A stretch of 15,029 bases of DNA from Lentisphaerota bacterium (lineage in GTDB: Bacteria > Verrucomicrobiota > Kiritimatiellia > RFP12 > UBA3636): contig JAAZAI010000153.1 in the NCBI GenBank assembly GCA_012514445.1, positions 1 through 15,029 on the forward strand, read 5' to 3'. How positions within the stretch are numbered: position 1 is the stretch's first letter; each line of letters starts with the position of its first letter. Both the position numbers and the translations under genes were made by a program. Positions 13,933-15,029 of this stretch are shown here, one piece after another. The notes under the pieces were generated by a model. It was not told the DNA's origin. It saw only the letters and a program-made list of their open reading frames with translations, and made no database searches.

Positions 13933-14822
13933 CAGGCCCGGCTTCTCCGCGCGAAGGGCCTCGCCAGCGCGAAGGAGGCCGTCATCACGGCCACGACCCC
14001 GACGACGCCCGCGGCGAAAGCCGAGGCGGTCTCGTTGGCGATCCCGCCCACGCTATAGTCCGTGAACGGCGCGCGGGCGAAGTTCGGGGCGCCCGGCAGG
14101 AGGTCGAAGCGCGCCATCGTCCATTCGAAGGCGTCGGGGAACGCCGAGGCGAACGGAGCGGCCGCGAGGCAGACCAGCACAAGGCCGGCGAGCGAAACGT
14201 AGCCGCGACGGTCTCGGGCGCCATCGGCCGTCGATGCACAGAGACCCACGAGCGCGGCCGTAGCCACGCCTTCGACCAGGGCGAGAACGGCGTGAACGGC
14301 CAGAAGCTGGCCGATGGCCAAGGCCGGCGCCGAGGAGCCGATGGCGAGCTGGAGTCCTAGAGCCAAAGCGGCAAGTTGGACGGAAGCCGCCGCCGCGAGA
14401 CAGGTCGCCCATGACTCGGAGACGCCGCGCCGCATCAGGGCGAGGCGCAACAGGCCGCCCGCGCCGGCGCCCAGAAGCGCCATGTTGACCACGTTCGCGC
14501 CCAGCATCGCCAGTCCGCCGTCCGCGAAAAGCAGCGTCTGCAGCGTCAGGACCAGGCCCATCGCCAGCACGCCCGCCGGCACGCCGAGCAGCGCCGAGGC
14601 GAAGACGCCGGCGATCAGGTGACCCGACACGCCGCCGAAAATCGGATAGTTGAGCATCTGGAGGCCGAAAACGGCGGCGCACACCAGGGCGACGCGTCCG
14701 GCGCGCGGCGCCGACGTGCGTTCACGGAGAAGCGCGAGAGTTGCCGCGCCGACGCCGACGACGGCGACGGCTGCGGTGACAGGACAAAGGGAACCGGCGA
14801 GCATTTCAGAGGGGACGTGCAT
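13932..14822 (-). CDS. larMN: nickel ECF transporter substrate-binding subunit, NikMN/LarMN fusion
   Basis: Membrane S-component of an energy-coupling-factor nickel importer. 296 residues, seven or more membrane segments. The CbiM/NikM part (~1-215) starts MHVPSEML; the free amino group of Met1, His2 and a His in SGHL (H68) form the metal site in this family, which fixes the start at 14822 (GGAG 5 nt upstream). FGGVSGHLIAG (62-72) and TLLFADGGLAMLGANVVNMA (96-115) are signature loops. The C-terminal part (~215-296) with FPDAFEW in place of the canonical PDGLE and FTDYSVGGI is a fused NikN-like domain with a final membrane helix. Nickel rather than cobalt is inferred from the fused larBCE genes. 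The ATPase and T-subunit genes are not in the window. First gene of the operon. Confidence 0.9.
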   Translation of the reverse strand: MHVPSEMLAGSLCPVTAAVAVVGVGAATLALLRERTSAPRAGRVALVCAAVFGLQMLNYPIFGGVSGHLIAGVFASALLGVPAGVLAMGLVLTLQTLLFADGGLAMLGANVVNMALLGAGAGGLLRLALMRRGVSESWATCLAAAASVQLAALALGLQLAIGSSAPALAIGQLLAVHAVLALVEGVATAALVGLCASTADGARDRRGYVSLAGLVLVCLAAAPFASAFPDAFEWTMARFDLLPGAPNFARAPFTDYSVGGIANETASAFAAGVVGVVAVMTASFALARPFARRSRA

Positions 14823-14857
14823 GATTTCTCCGTAGGGGTTGTCGTTTTCGAGAGGCG

Positions 14858-14886
14858 AGTATACCGTTTCCGCCGCGCGATTTCAA
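14858..14886 (-). promoter_or_regulatory. promoter of the lar operon
   Basis: TTGAAA (14881-14886, 5 of 6) and TATACT (14858-14863, 5 of 6) on the minus strand are 17 bp apart, a near-ideal housekeeping promoter. Transcription would start near 14851, giving a leader of about 29 nt with GGAG before the larMN start. The short leader leaves no room for a riboswitch. Confidence 0.75.
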
Positions 14887-14907
14887 CATCGCCCCGTTTC
14901 AATCGCG
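14876..14907. promoter_or_regulatory. inverted repeat over the lar -35, candidate operator
   Basis: CGCGATT (14876-14882) and AATCGCG (14901-14907) form a perfect 7-bp inverted repeat with an 18-bp spacer, spanning the -35 hexamer. A repressor or activator bound here could control the operon. It does not match the Escherichia NikR operator (GTATGA-N16-TCATAC), so the regulator, if any, is unidentified. Confidence 0.4.
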
Positions 14908-15029
14908 TGACGCCTCACTCAGCGTGAACTTTCAAGCCAAGGAGAGCAGGCAGTTGACCACTTTTTATGATCAAAATTGTTACTAGAAGATACAAACTTG
15001 TCGTACAGACAATTTGGAAACATTGCAGA
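14908..15029. other. AT-rich upstream region without visible gene
   Basis: 122 bp at the window edge, clearly richer in A and T than the rest, especially from about 14965. It includes an imperfect inverted repeat CAAACTTGTC / GACAATTTG (14993-15016) around GTACA. No start codon with ribosome site, RNA gene or T-run terminator was recognised. The composition change may mark the edge of a different gene block or a mobile element beyond the window. Confidence 0.4.

Noticed and set aside
14823..14857. Nickel/cobalt or cobalamin riboswitch ahead of larMN
   Set aside because: The predicted leader is about 29 nt, too short for a riboswitch, and no conserved elements were seen.

Overview
The window is GC-rich, gene-dense bacterial DNA with eleven protein genes and one tRNA. 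Ten of the eleven proteins and the tRNA are on the minus strand, mostly in tightly packed or overlapping operons. The gene set suggests an anaerobic, sugar-using member of the PVC group (Verrucomicrobiota/Kiritimatiellota/Lentisphaerota): a membrane-anchored Hanks-type kinase-like protein, a sugar phosphate isomerase/epimerase of a type common there, rhamnose and galactose enzymes, L-lactate dehydrogenase and nickel-pincer cofactor synthesis. This placement is an inference from gene content and composition; no phylogenetic marker gene is present.

Left block (1-6721, minus strand, read right to left): aldose 1-epimerase (galM), a transmembrane kinase-like protein that has lost both catalytic aspartates, a GT-C type membrane glycosyltransferase that overlaps the kinase-like gene by ATGA, rhamnulokinase (rhaB) and L-lactate dehydrogenase (ldh, cut by the window edge). 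Gaps are 22, -4, 27 and 9 bp, so one transcript is likely. The theme is sugar entry (galactose anomers, rhamnulose phosphorylation) and fermentation to lactate. The pseudokinase-glycosyltransferase pair sits in the middle of it.

Middle block (6722-9960): a 240-bp divergent intergenic region, then the only plus-strand gene, a TIM-barrel sugar phosphate isomerase/epimerase. It converges with ribE, which follows ribD by 2 bp. ribD begins 9 bp after the encoded CCA end of a tRNA-Tyr(GUA). A good promoter lies just upstream of the tRNA, so tRNA and riboflavin genes probably share a transcript.

Right block (9961-15029, minus strand): a nickel-pincer nucleotide (lactate racemase cofactor) operon, larMN-larB-larC-larE, all overlapping by 1-4 bp, followed after 14 bp by a HAD-family hydrolase gene. 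A near-consensus sigma-70 type promoter and an inverted repeat over its -35 lie upstream of larMN. The operon supplies nickel import (NikMN type) and the three cofactor synthesis enzymes, but larA (the racemase) and the transporter's ATPase and T-subunit genes are not in the window. LarC is unusual: it carries a 50-residue stretch that is half histidine and, next to it, an in-frame palindromic DNA element (12864-12946) that looks like a mobile repeat accepted inside a coding gene.

The points most worth following are the double Asp-to-Asn pseudokinase coupled to a glycosyltransferase, the palindromic element inside larC, the three-cysteine form of LarE, and the shared tRNA-Tyr/ribD transcript.
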